Positions 8,839-16,608 of a stretch of 25,591 bases of DNA are shown here, one piece after another. Below the pieces are notes generated by a model. The model had not been told where the DNA came from. It worked only from the letters and a program-made list of their open reading frames with translations, and did no database searches. Source of the DNA: Symbiodinium natans (lineage: Eukaryota; Sar; Dinophyceae; Suessiales; Symbiodiniaceae); the NCBI GenBank assembly GCA_905221605.1, contig CAJNDS010000711.1, positions 57,611 to 83,201 of the forward strand, written 5' to 3'. The position numbers and the translations under genes are program-made. Each line of letters starts with the position of its first letter. The first letter of the stretch is position 1.

Positions 8839-11800
8839 CTGCACCCCACAGCACTCTTAACTCACATTCACATGCTATAGCCTAAAGACAAAACCAAATC
8901 CTTCTACACCAAGACCCTAAACCCCAAACCCCGAAAACACCAAAACCCCCAAACCCAAAACCCCGAACCGTAAACACCCCACCCCCCTGTACCCCTACGA
9001 AAGGGGTCGGAATAATTACTAGTAGCATTCCGTTGTGCTAAGTTTATAGGTATACTATAATAACCTCCAAAACCCTAAACCCTAAAACCCTAAACCCGAA
9101 ACCCTAAACCCTAAACCCTAAACCCTAACGCATCATTAAGCCCCCTGTACCCCTACAGTAAGTTGCTGCTGGCAACCCAAAGCCAGGCCCAGTCCGGTCG
9201 CAGCGGTGGAGATGGAAAAGGCATGGGGCCACTGCGCCTGGGGTTTAGGGTTTAGGGTTTAGGGTTTACGGTTTAGGGTTTGGGGTTTGGGGTTTGGGGT
9301 TTGGGGTTTGGGGTTTGGGGTTTGGGGTTTGGGGTTTGGGGTTTGGGGTTTAGGGTGTATGGCTCAGCGGGTTCCGTGCGGGTGGGTTCAGGGCTTAGGG
9401 TTTAGCGGGTTGAGGGCCTAGTGGTTTAGGGCTTAGCGGGTGCAGGCGTCGTTCAGATTCCGACTCCCCACACCCACCAAACTCCAAACCCTCAACCTAG
9501 GGGATAGGATACTTAATCCCTGTTCCCCTAGGAAGAAAAAAGGATCCTTTTTGTTCATATATAAGAAAGCCCATAACCCAAAAAGTAAAAAGGATCCCTA
9601 ACACTGATTAGGGGGGACCCTTGGAAATATATGGACCCTCTGAAGAAGGTCCCCGTTCAAGAGAGCCAGCAGAGGGCTAAGAGGGGTTCCCTGTAAACCC
9701 TAAACCCTGAACCCTCAACCCTAAACCCTAAACCCTAAACCCTAAACCCTAAACCCTGAACCCTGAACCCTGAACCCTAAACCCGAAACCCTAAACCCTA
9801 AACCCTAAACCCTAAACTCGGAACCCTAACCGGCCCTAACCCCTGAACCCCACAGAGGTGCCTCCGGGACCACGTCGGCGATCAAGGATTTGGAGACCAC
9901 CCAAAGCGCATTGTTGCTGGCCTCAAGGAGGTATAGTGGGTTTAGGGTTTAGGGTTTAGAGTTTAGGGTTTAGGGTTTAGGGTTTAGGGTTTCCGGTTCA
10001 GGGTTTAGGGTTTAGGGTTTAGGGTCTAAAGTTGAGGGCTTTTGGGGGCTGCAGAGTTTCGGGCCACCGGAAAACTCTAGCTGCTTCTAGCTTCAGGTTT
10101 GCTCAAAGGCTGCTCTGCTCAGGGCTAAGGGCTTAGGGCTTAGGGCTTGGGCGTAGGGCTTAGGATCCTAAACCCTAAACCCTAAACCGGCAAAGCAAGG
10201 GCCACACTCAGCGCCACTGTACAAGGCAATGACCAACATTCGTAAACACTGCCCCCGAAACCCATACCTCGGGTTGAGGGTTTAAGTGGAGGTGTAGGGT
10301 TCTTAGGGTTTAGGGTCTAGGGTTCAGGGTTTAGGGTCTAGGGTTAGGGTTTAGGGTTAGGGTTGTGTTTATGCTTTGCGGCTTTAGGGTTTATAGGGTT
10401 TGGGGTTTGGCTTCCCCGGTGAATGGCAATGGATCGGTCTAATGGATCCCTCTCCGGCCTTGCAGAGTTTGGCATGGGTTTAGGGTTCAAGGGTTTAGGG
10501 TCGAGGGTTTGGGGTTTAAGGGTTTAAGGTTTATGCAAGGCCCAGGAAATACAGAGGACTTGTGCAGAGGTTCGCGAGAAGAACCCAGCGAGCAGGAACA
10601 AGCCCTGAACAAAAGCGTTTAGGGCTCTGGCTCAAAGAGAATGTACCCTGCATCTGAATAAGGATGGTATGGACATTTCCCTGTAGGGTTCAGGGTTCAG
10701 GTTTAGGGTTTCGGGTTTCGGGTTTAGGGTTTAGGGTTTAGGGTTCAGCATCTCAAGTTCGAGCATTTACTAGGCCTGCAGTGTGTGTAGGCAACGGGAA
10801 AAAAACCACCCACCCAAAGAATCCCATAACATTAAGGAAGTGGGCCAAAGGGGTCAGAGGGGCCGACATGGATCAAATCGCCAAATTCGTGCTGAACAAT
10901 GGGGGGGGGGGGCCAAATGGGTCAGAGGGGCCAAAACGGATCAAATCGCCAGATTCGTGCTGAACAATAGGGGGGTCAAAGGGGTCAGAGGGACCGAAGT
11001 GGATCAAATCGCCAAGTTCGTGCTGAACGATGGGGGGGTAAAATTGATCAAATCGCAAAATTCGTGTTTAACATGTAGGGTTCAGGGCTTGAGGTCGGTA
11101 CCTGCCTCTGCTAGACGCCCTGCAGCACGTAACCCCTCCACTGTCGCCATGTCGGGCGCCGAGCCGCATCCAAAAGCCAGAAGCCTAAGGTGAAGATGCA
11201 GACGGCCCGGATCCTTGGTTTAGGGTTTAGGGGTTTCGGGTTTCGGGTTTAGGGTTTAGGGTTTCGGGTTTCGTGTTTCGGGTTTAGGGTTTAGGGTTTA
11301 GGGTTTAGGGTTTAGTACGCATCATCCAGGTGGAATCCGTTCCGAGGTGCAGGGCTCAGGGGTGCATTAAGGTAGGCTTGGGGGCCCCAAAAAAATCAAA
11401 TCTTTATGGCTTTGTGGCTTTGTAAGGATTACATAAGGATTAAGGGGTGTTAAACCATGAATAAATATGTTCAAATCAGCCGATGTGTACACCTGATGTG
11501 GCCCCTCTATACCTGAGTAGCCCCCAACAAGCCCCTAAAGAAGTCCTGAGGTCCCTTGTAAAGGGACCTCTATGAGTCCCTTGAGAGGATGACGCTGCAG
11601 GGGAGCAGGATACCCCGAATGGGGCTTTCCAAAGCTAAGCTGGGGCCGCCCTGTATAATATAGGGGCCCGAAATATCAGAATAGGGTTTCTTTTGTTTTT
11701 GGGGGGGGTGGGGTTGTTGGAGCCCCCCAAACTTTCAGAAAAGCACAAGTCACCCCTGTGCACAGAACACCTGGGCAGTCAAGAATCTTCAGCGAAGCTG

Positions 11801-14404
11801 TGGGGGCATCGCCCAACCAGTGACCCAGATCAGCGCTATTGCCTTTCATGACTTGGGGGTGAAGGTTGAAGGTTCAGGGTTTGGGTGTTCGCCGCGCAGC
11901 GACAGTAACTTCCACGTGGAGATGGTGCCCCGACACACCCAGGGGTGGGGGGGGGGGGGGGGGTGGGAGGGGGGGGTTAGGGGTGGGGGGGTGGGGGGGG
12001 GGGGGGGGGTGGGGGGGGGGGTGGTGGGGGGGGGGGGTGGGGGGGGGCGGAGGGGGGGGGGGGGGGTGGGGAGGGGGGGGTGGCGGGTGGGTGGGGGGGG
12101 GGGTGGGGGGGGGGGGGGGGGGGAAGGGGGGGTGGGGGGGTGCGAAGGCCATGGGAGGTTCACATCACGAAAAAGGGGACCCCCTTTATGGCCCCCACCT
12201 GCATGCAGATTTCTAGGGTGTAGGGTTTTAGAAGCTTCGGCCAGCTTAGGAGGTTAGTTGTTTATGGCTTTCTGATGTTTAGGGTCTGGGGCTTGTGGTA
12301 TACTTGCCCGAGCTTAACGCGACCTCGAACATCGAGCCTGACCCCCCCCCCCCCAATATCGTAAACCCTAAATCCCCAGAAGCTATCGAAGACTCCCCCC
12401 AAACACAAAGCACCAGCCTAACCCCCAAGCAAGGAGAAGCTACACCCTCACCCACCCTAAACCCGAAACCCTAAACCCCTAAACCCCGAAACCTCTAAAC
12501 CCGAAAGCGCCTACCAGCATCTGCGCCAGCAACAGCGACACGGAGCCAAAACCAAGAAAAGGCCGCCGCCGGCCAAAGCGTTGTATGAGAGGCGCCAGGC
12601 AGGATGGACCTGTCTGGTTGGGGGCTTGAGGGTTTGGGGTTTAGGGTTTCAGGTTTCAGGTTTTTTTAGGGTTTAGGGTTTAGGGTTTAGGGTTTAGGGT
12701 TTAGGGTTTAGGGTTTAGGTTTAGGGTTTAGGGTTTAGTTTTAAAGTTTTTTTTAGGGTTTAGGGTTGTAAGGGTTTAGGGTTTGGGTTTGTAGTTTTAT
12801 GGTTTAATGGTTTTAGGGTTTAAGGGTTAGGGTTTAGAGGGTTTAGGGTTTAGGGTTTTAGGGTTTTAGGTCGCAGAACCCTGGCGGGAATGTTGGATGG
12901 GTTTTGTGAGGAGGTGAAAACCCCCTCTGGTTCTTTCCACCTCCCCCCCCTCTTCTTCTTTTTCTCTTTCTCTTTTCTTCCCCCTCTTCTTCCCTTTCTT
13001 TCTTTTTTTTCCTTGTCTCTTTCTTCCTCCCTCCTCCTTTTTTTCTTCCTCTTTTTTCCTCTTAACCTCCCTCTATCTCTTTTTCTTTGTCTTTGTTCTT
13101 TCCCTCCATACCCCCCCAAAACGCGGGGGGGGGGGTAGGAGGACCACGCCACCCGCACAGGGTAAACAGGCGGTTCAGCACAGGGGGGTAGGGGCGCCCT
13201 CAGCAAAATCAGCGTTTTCGGCGCCCCCCCCACCCCCCCCACCCGCCCCCCCACCCCCCCCCACCCCCCCCCCCCCACCCCAACCCCCCCCCCTCTGTCT
13301 TTTTGGCTTGGGGTTGTCCTGGTGCTACCCCCTGCCCCCCGCCCCCCCAAACGTTTCACAGAACTCTGTCGAGCAGGCTGGGATGATCTTCGAACCATGC
13401 GAGCGGGTTTAGACCTCTCAACTATGCTCCAGCGAGGTCGGCGGCTTGAGCCGGACGCTCTTAAATCCGGCCCCGGTGCCGCCCGTGGTCCAGGGCGGAG
13501 CCCGCGTCGCACTAAAGCGCTAGCTTTAAGGGGCGAGCCCCATTAAACCCTCACGGGCGCGCATCATCGGCCCTAGCTTTTCACATGGGGCGCGCGCCAG
13601 GCCGAAACCATGTTTTTCAAGGTTTGGGGGGGGTACCAGAAGCCCAAAACCAGGCGAGCATCATGAGCATCAGCAGCCCTGGCCCGCGGGCCCAAGGCAA
13701 TAAAAAACGCTGAAAAACGCTGAAATCACCGTAAATACCGTGTTTTTATGAGGTTTTTCACGCGTGCCTCCGACCCCCACCCCTGTTGCCCTTGACCCGC
13801 CCCCAAAGTGCGCATCATCGAAACCCACGTCCGGGGGGGGGTCTGCTGATGCTGCTGATGCGCGGGGTCCGGGCGCATCATCGAGCCATCGCTTCTCATG
13901 GGCTTCGTGGGGGGGTCCGGGCCGACGGCCCAGAGACCCAGCTGATGCTCATGATGCTCGGTTTGGGGGGGTGTTCCAACAGCAGAAAACCTCGTAAATA
14001 CCGAGTGTTTTGTGGGTCCACGTAAAAACGCCCCTAAAATCGCTCATTTTACGCGCTCGAACGGCTTCGTGCCTACAAAACACCCGAACAGCAGGACCCC
14101 GAATGCGCTTAAGGGCATTCGGGGTCTTGCTTTTGGGGGTTTGGTGGGCACGCAAGCGTTCAAGCACATATAATCGGCGTGTTTCAGGAGGTTTCGGATG
14201 GCCTGGGGGAGGCCGCTGATGCTCATGATGCTCTCTCTTCCTCGGTTCCAAAAGGCTTCCCAAGCTCAAAAACACGTGTTTACAGCGTTTTCTGAAGGTT
14301 TTTCGAAGGCAAAACGCATGCTTAGAATGTCTTTTGGGCTCCCAAACCAACCCCAATGATGCTCCTGATGCGGGTGCGTGCGTGCGCGCGCGCGCGCGGG
14401 CGGG

Positions 14405-14461
<57 letters not shown>

Positions 14462-16020
14462 AGGGGAAGAGCGAGAGGGAGGAGAGAGAGAGAGAGAGAG
14501 AGTGAGAGTGAGAGCGAGAGGGAGAGAGCGAGAGCGAGCGAGACAGAGAGAGAGAGAGAGGGAAAGAGGGACACAGGGAGAAAGAGGCAAAGGGAGAAAG
14601 GGAGAAAGAGTGGGAGCAAGAAAGAAAGCGAGAAACGAGAAAGGGAGCAATACATTGAATTGAAATGGAAACGGACAAAAAGAAAAGGAGACACCAACGG
14701 AGCCGAAAAACAAAAACAAAACGATGCCCACTTCGAGGTTTCCTGTTTTGCGGGGCGGGGGCCGGCCCGTGCCGCTAGGCCTAAAATTTAGGGTTTAGGG
14801 TTTAGGGTTCAGGGCTACCTGGAACTCTCTTTACCTACAGTTTTCTGGGTCATACCTACTCAATCAAGGGATACTAGCTACTAAACTATAAAAAAAAAAA
14901 ACTGTAGGTACATAGAGCCCAAGGTAGGGTGTAGGCCTGGGAGAAGAGAAGGGTTTAGGGGCTTGGGGGCCTTTCAGTGTTCAAGGTCTCGGGCAGAAGC
15001 GCATTTAAGGCTTCGGGTTTCGGGGTTTAAGGGTTGCGGTTTTGGGTTTCCCCTGCTGAACCCTGAACCCTGGACCCTGGACCCTGAACCCTGAACCCTG
15101 AACCCTAAACCCTAAACCCTAAACCCTAAACCCTAAACCCTAGTCTAAGGGTTTCCCAACATCCCCCAAGTTGGCCTCCAGAGCGCGCATCCGACAGTCG
15201 GCCAATGATGGGCTGGACCACCATGCCTGCATTGGGGTTTTAGGGTTTAGGGTTTAGGGTTTAGGGTTTAGGGTTTGGGGTTTGGGGTTTGGGGTTTGGG
15301 GTTTGGGGTTTGGGGTTTGGGGTTTGGGGTTTGGGGATTAGGGTTTCCAATTTAAGGCTAACGATTTGTGGTTTAGGGCTTCGGGTTTCGGGCTTCGCGG
15401 GTCTTAAAGGCTGCATGGCTTGGGGTTCAGGGCTGCTTGACTGCTTGGCTGAGCCCGAAGCATGCGCAGAGCGGCCAAAGCCTCGAGACCCACCGTAGAG
15501 ACGGAGCCCGGCGGACACTCTCTATTTCCCAAATGTTGTTTTCTTAGGGCAGGTACATGGACCCTTGATATGGGCCACCTTAAAAGGGGACCCCTTATAT
15601 ACCCCTGAAAAAACCCTGGACAGATTTCAGGGCCCGTATATCAGAACCCTTTGAGGGAGGTCGGGAGCCATATTCGGGGCCCTAAACCCTAAACCCTAAA
15701 CCCTAAGGCCCTGAGCTTCAAGAGTCCTGGAGGCGCATTTCTGGAAGCACTTGTGTAAAACACCTGGGGGGGGGGGGGGGGGGGCTTCAGGACTTTGGGG
15801 GCGACCGAGCTGGGTTTAGGGTTTTGGGTCTAGGGTCTAGGGTCTAGGGTCTAGGGTCTAAGGGTTTAGGGTTTAGGGTTTAGGGTTTAGGTTTTAGGGT
15901 TTAGGGGAGTTCCTGAGTTCGGGTGCCGGCTGGCCTGTGATGGGGCCCCCGAGCCAGATGAAAGAGGCCCACTGCACTGGAACGCCCAGCTCGAGGACGA
16001 AGGGCGTGAGCAAGGCATAC
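8778..16020 (-). CDS. SLC45/SUT-like sugar-proton symporter, partial gene of at least 8 exons
   Basis: Major facilitator superfamily transporter of the GPH/SUT/SLC45 branch, members of which co-transport sucrose or related sugars with protons across a membrane. Eight minus-strand exons (15935-16020, 15176-15226, 12511-12609, 11788-11842, 11168-11213, 9862-9921, 9174-9237, about 8778-8838) join in phase to roughly 170 residues. In order they show the family landmarks: TM1 [14 protein letters not shown]2 [11 protein letters not shown], the loop-2/3 signature [19 protein letters not shown]4 [16 protein letters not shown], and TM5 [17 protein letters not shown]. Plant SUTs have about 500 residues, so the C-terminal half is not accounted for; it should lie to the left, where unassigned exon-like islands occur. 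The N-terminal exon and ATG were not identified. All joined introns start with GC or GA, and all but the last have CCCTAAA-type repeats (degenerate in one case) near their 3' end. Substrate is not determinable. Family call is strong; whether the gene is functional is unknown. Confidence 0.82.
9063..9129 (-). repeat. CCCTAAA block at 5' side of intron G-H
   Basis: In the minus-strand transcript this reads TTTAGGG shortly after the exon G donor. Confidence 0.92.
9174..9237 (-). CDS. Transporter exon G (TM5)
   Basis: 64 nt. Acceptor ccccag|GCG abuts the TTTGGGG-type array. Encodes [21 protein letters not shown]; compare SUT ANA.FS..MAVGN.LGY. Donor GGTT|GC (9173-9172) leaves phase 1. A second in-frame AG six bases inside the exon would drop the first two residues. 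Confidence 0.72.
9240..9360 (+). repeat. TTTAGGG then TTTGGGG array at 3' side of intron F-G
   Basis: Four TTTAGGG units then about 11 TTTGGGG units; it ends directly at the exon G acceptor and supplies its CCCTAAACCCCAG context in the transcript. Confidence 0.96.
9361..9690. other. Interior of intron F-G
   Basis: Short unique pieces and a palindrome AAAAAGGATCCTTTTT at about 9536-9552 with a second AAAAAGGATCC near 9587-9597. No exon evidence. Confidence 0.5.
9693..9840 (-). repeat. CCCTAAA/CCCTGAA block at 5' side of intron F-G
   Basis: Heptamers with a CCCTGAA sub-run, ending about 20 bp from exon F's donor. Confidence 0.95.
9862..9921 (-). CDS. Transporter exon F (second half of TM4)
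   Basis: 60 nt, exactly 20 codons, [23 protein letters not shown] counterpart: ANNT......ALLADLS. Acceptor cttgag|G, donor GGAG|GC (9861-9860), both phase 0. The plus strand is also open here with a plausible AG/GT pair, but joining with exons E and G in phase and in family order favours the minus strand. Confidence 0.8.
9937..10027 (+). repeat. TTTAGGG block at 3' side of intron E-F
   Basis: Begins about 16 bp upstream (transcript sense) of exon F. Confidence 0.95.
10028..10747. other. Interior of intron E-F
   Basis: Telomere-type repeats at 10110-10190, 10262-10410, 10475-10535 and 10683-10747 in both orientations, with short unique pieces. The piece 10190-10260 is open ([12 protein letters not shown] plus, [12 protein letters not shown] minus), but exons E and F join directly, so it is not needed. 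Confidence 0.6.
10837..11070. repeat. 63-68-bp tandem repeat, 3.5 units, inside intron E-F
   Basis: GGATCAAATCGCC-A-TTCGTGCTGAAC recurs at about 10870, 10938, 11001 and (degenerate) 11045, separated by variable G-runs and GGGGTCAGAGGG. Confidence 0.9.
11168..11213 (-). CDS. Transporter exon E (first half of TM4)
   Basis: 46 nt encoding [15 protein letters not shown], equivalent to SUT PRA..VF..GFWLLD. Acceptor accaag|G (11215-11214) is the only AG between the exon and the telomere repeat that begins a few bases upstream. Donor GGAT|GC (11167-11166), phase 0. The downstream partner begins ASNN, restoring the family motif LLD.ANN. Confidence 0.8.
11215..11315 (+). repeat. TTTAGGG/TTTCGGG block at 3' side of intron D-E
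   Basis: Ends two bases from exon E's acceptor. Confidence 0.95.
11316..11770. other. Interior of intron D-E
   Basis: Unique sequence with a perfect hairpin GAGGTCCCTT-GTA-AAGGGACCTC at 11548-11570 and a G-run near 11699-11708. No exon seen. Confidence 0.5.
11788..11842 (-). CDS. Transporter exon D (loop after TM3)
   Basis: 55 nt. Acceptor gaaag|GC completes a Gly codon with exon C to give [14 protein letters not shown], equivalent to the SUT segment GFSADIGYLLGD. Its 3' end is ambiguous. A GA donor (CTGAA|GA, 11787-11786) gives phase 2, as required by exon E. A GT donor at 11770-11769 would be canonical but gives the wrong phase for exon E. Confidence 0.72.
11942..12145. repeat. 200-bp poly-G/GGGGT tract inside intron C-D
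   Basis: Almost pure G with single T, A or C interruptions; strongly G-quadruplex-prone on the plus strand. Predicted frames of glycine/tryptophan or proline are artefacts. Confidence 0.97.
12146..12510. other. Rest of intron C-D
   Basis: Unique pieces, a poly-C run at about 12342-12353 and degenerate CCCTAAA/CCCGAAA at 12450-12505 next to exon C's donor. Confidence 0.55.
12511..12609 (-). CDS. Transporter exon C (FGRRRPF loop and TM3)
   Basis: 99 nt. Acceptor agacag|GT; the split Gly codon joins exactly with exon B. Encodes [10 protein letters not shown], the signature FGRRRPF of the loop between TM2 and TM3, then a hydrophobic helix [15 protein letters not shown]. The charged RRR motif is the diagnostic GPH/SUT feature. 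The downstream junction uses donor GTAG|GC (12510-12509), phase 1. A GT four bases upstream would break phase with exon D. Confidence 0.85.
   Translation of the reverse strand, partial: VHPAWRLSYNALAGGGLFLVLAPCRCCWRRCW
12618..12872 (+). repeat. TTTAGGG block at 3' side of intron B-C
   Basis: Homogeneous at 12666-12740, then increasingly irregular (TTTTAGGG, TTAGGG). Confidence 0.95.
12940..13305. repeat. Polypyrimidine CT tract and C/G-runs in intron B-C
   Basis: CT-rich 12940-13110, a G-run at about 13124-13136 and C-rich runs at 13223-13293. The 220-aa minus-strand frame across it is low-complexity (Arg/Lys/Glu then Gly) and rejected. Confidence 0.9.
13306..14370. other. GC-rich diverged repeat zone inside intron B-C
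   Basis: Recurring GCTGATGCTCATGATGCTC motifs (near 13660, 13850, 13940, 14215, 14355) and CGTAAATACCG motifs (13730, 13993) indicate several diverged copies of one unit. It has no telomere repeats, unlike the rest of the gene, and contains the long inverted repeat at 14035-14190. Confidence 0.55.
14035..14190. repeat. Long imperfect inverted repeat with perfect 12-bp core
   Basis: GACCCCGAATGC (14095-14106) and GCATTCGGGGTC (14115-14126) flank an 8-base loop. Outward similarity continues (CGTGCC-ACAAAAC-CCC / its inverse, then GCTCGAACG) to about 65 bp per arm. Confidence 0.7.
14371..14660. repeat. (GC)n, 50+ G homopolymer and GA-rich tract
   Basis: GTGCGTGCGCGCGCG, then an uninterrupted G-run (about 14407-14460), then GAGAGA/GGGAGA purine sequence to 14650. 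Confidence 0.97.
14818..14924. mobile_element. Foldback element, CTGGGACTCTCTTTACCTAC family, copy 1
   Basis: Arms CCTGGAACTCTCTTTACCTACAG... and AACTGTAGGTA-CATAGAG. The interior is the reverse complement of copy 2's interior. Imperfect; contains a poly-A run. Confidence 0.75.
15056..15143 (-). repeat. CCCTGAA then CCCTAAA block at 5' side of intron B-C
   Basis: Sharp switch from CCCTGAA/CCCTGGA to CCCTAAA. Confidence 0.95.
15176..15226 (-). CDS. Transporter exon B (TM2)
   Basis: 51 nt. Acceptor atgcag|GC; it completes the Gly codon left by exon A, giving [19 protein letters not shown]. The SUT counterpart is ISG..VQPLVGYYSDR. Donor GGAG|GC at 15175-15174 leaves phase 1. The exon sits between a CCCTAAA block (15056-15143) and a TTTAGGG block (15236-15345). 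Confidence 0.82.
15236..15345 (+). repeat. TTTAGGG then TTTGGGG array at 3' side of intron A-B
   Basis: Starts about 10 bp from exon B; the order TTTAGGG-then-TTTGGGG away from the exon is the same as at exon G. Confidence 0.96.
15346..15811. other. Interior of intron A-B
   Basis: Unique island 15380-15530 with no convincing frame, a degenerate dispersed repeat at 15545-15680, three CCCTAAA units at 15681-15706 and a G-run at 15766-15784. Confidence 0.5.
15812..15905 (+). repeat. TCTAGGG/TTTAGGG block near exon A donor
   Basis: Five TCTAGGG units then TTTAGGG. Orientation here is opposite to that at the other donors. Confidence 0.93.
15935..16020 (-). CDS. Transporter exon A (TM1 to start of TM2)
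   Basis: 86 nt encoding [17 protein letters not shown] followed by [11 protein letters not shown] and the first base of a Gly codon. This matches the SUT pattern LLTPYVQ.LGIP...WA..IWLCGPISG. Acceptor gctgag|G at 16022-16021; donor ACAG|GC at 15934-15933, with no GT available nearby. The frame also stays open upstream (SWLR), so the exact 5' edge is less certain than the 3' edge. The TTTAGGG block at 16034-16090 starts 14 bp upstream of the exon. Confidence 0.8.
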
Positions 16021-16033
16021 CTCAGCCAGGAGC

Positions 16034-16090
16034 GGGTTTAGGGTTTAGGGTTTCGGGTTTCGGGTTTAGGGTTTAGGGTTTAGGGTTTAA
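16034..16090 (+). repeat. TTTAGGG/TTTCGGG block upstream of exon A
   Basis: Eight units, 14 bp from the exon A acceptor. Confidence 0.95.
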
Positions 16091-16194
16091 AGTTTTACGT
16101 CCAGATTCAACCTTCATGAAGGGCTTAGGGCGGTGAAAGGTCGCACCGGAAGCCCTTAGCAGCCCTAGCGATCAAGGTTGAGAGAAGTCTACTT

Positions 16195-16300
16195 TAGGAT
16201 CCAAAAAAATATATAGAACCTCTAAATAGTACCCTATACTACTATTGAGTCATTCTTAGGAACCCTTAAGGGGATCTATTTTTCGGATCCTCGCAGGGGT
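16195..16300. mobile_element. Imperfect foldback, AGGATCC-AAAAATA termini
   Basis: AGGATCCAAAAAAATA at the left is answered by TATTTTTCGGATCCT at the right, with weaker similarity inward. Confidence 0.45.
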
Positions 16301-16324
16301 CTGGGGAGAAGCCTAGCTTTAGGC

Positions 16325-16374
16325 GTGATGTCCCTCCCCCTCGGGTAGCTTCATGGCCTCATAGTCTGGCCCCT
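16325..16374 (-). other. Candidate N-terminal exon (GPDYEAMKLPEG)
   Basis: Acceptor tttccag|, then a single open frame GPDYEAMKLPEGEGHHA ending in TAA. It could precede TM1, but the donor is unresolved and the telomere repeat beside it is in the unexpected orientation. Confidence 0.25.
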
Positions 16375-16381
16375 GGAAATG

Positions 16382-16442
16382 GGACCCTAAACCCTAAACC
16401 CTAAACCCTAAACCCTAAACCCTAAACCCTAAACCCTAAACC
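16382..16442 (-). repeat. CCCTAAA block
   Basis: Nine homogeneous units. Confidence 0.96.
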
Positions 16443-16608
16443 GTTGCACAAATTGACTAAGGGCCCTTGCATCAGAACCCTTCAAACGAGGTAAGGGAAA
16501 ATGTTAAGGGCCCAGATAACTTCCCTTAGACCTCCACAACAGACAGTTCCCTAAATCAAAGGCCCAGCGCTGCGCAACCTCACGTGTAGGTCAGGCATAG
16601 GCCACGAT

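Noticed and set aside
9855-9931. Plus-strand exon [18 protein letters not shown]
   Set aside because: It has AG and GT borders, but the minus-strand reading of the same bases joins in phase with two neighbours and matches SUT TM4.
10190-10260. Extra transporter exon between E and F
   Set aside because: Exons E and F join directly to give the conserved LLD-ASNN motif, so nothing is missing between them.
10620-10640. Relict dinoflagellate spliced-leader (TGGCTCAA)
   Set aside because: Only eight bases match and the context does not continue the leader; it lies within an intron of the transporter.
11820-12257. Glycine/tryptophan-rich or proline-rich proteins
   Set aside because: Translation of the poly-G tract inside an intron of the inferred transporter.
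12850-13512. 220-residue minus-strand frame
   Set aside because: Low-complexity Lys/Arg/Glu from the CT tract; it lies in intron B-C and has no recognisable domain.
13949-14731. 260-residue minus-strand frame with polyproline and Ser-Leu repeats
   Set aside because: Made by the G homopolymer and GA tract.
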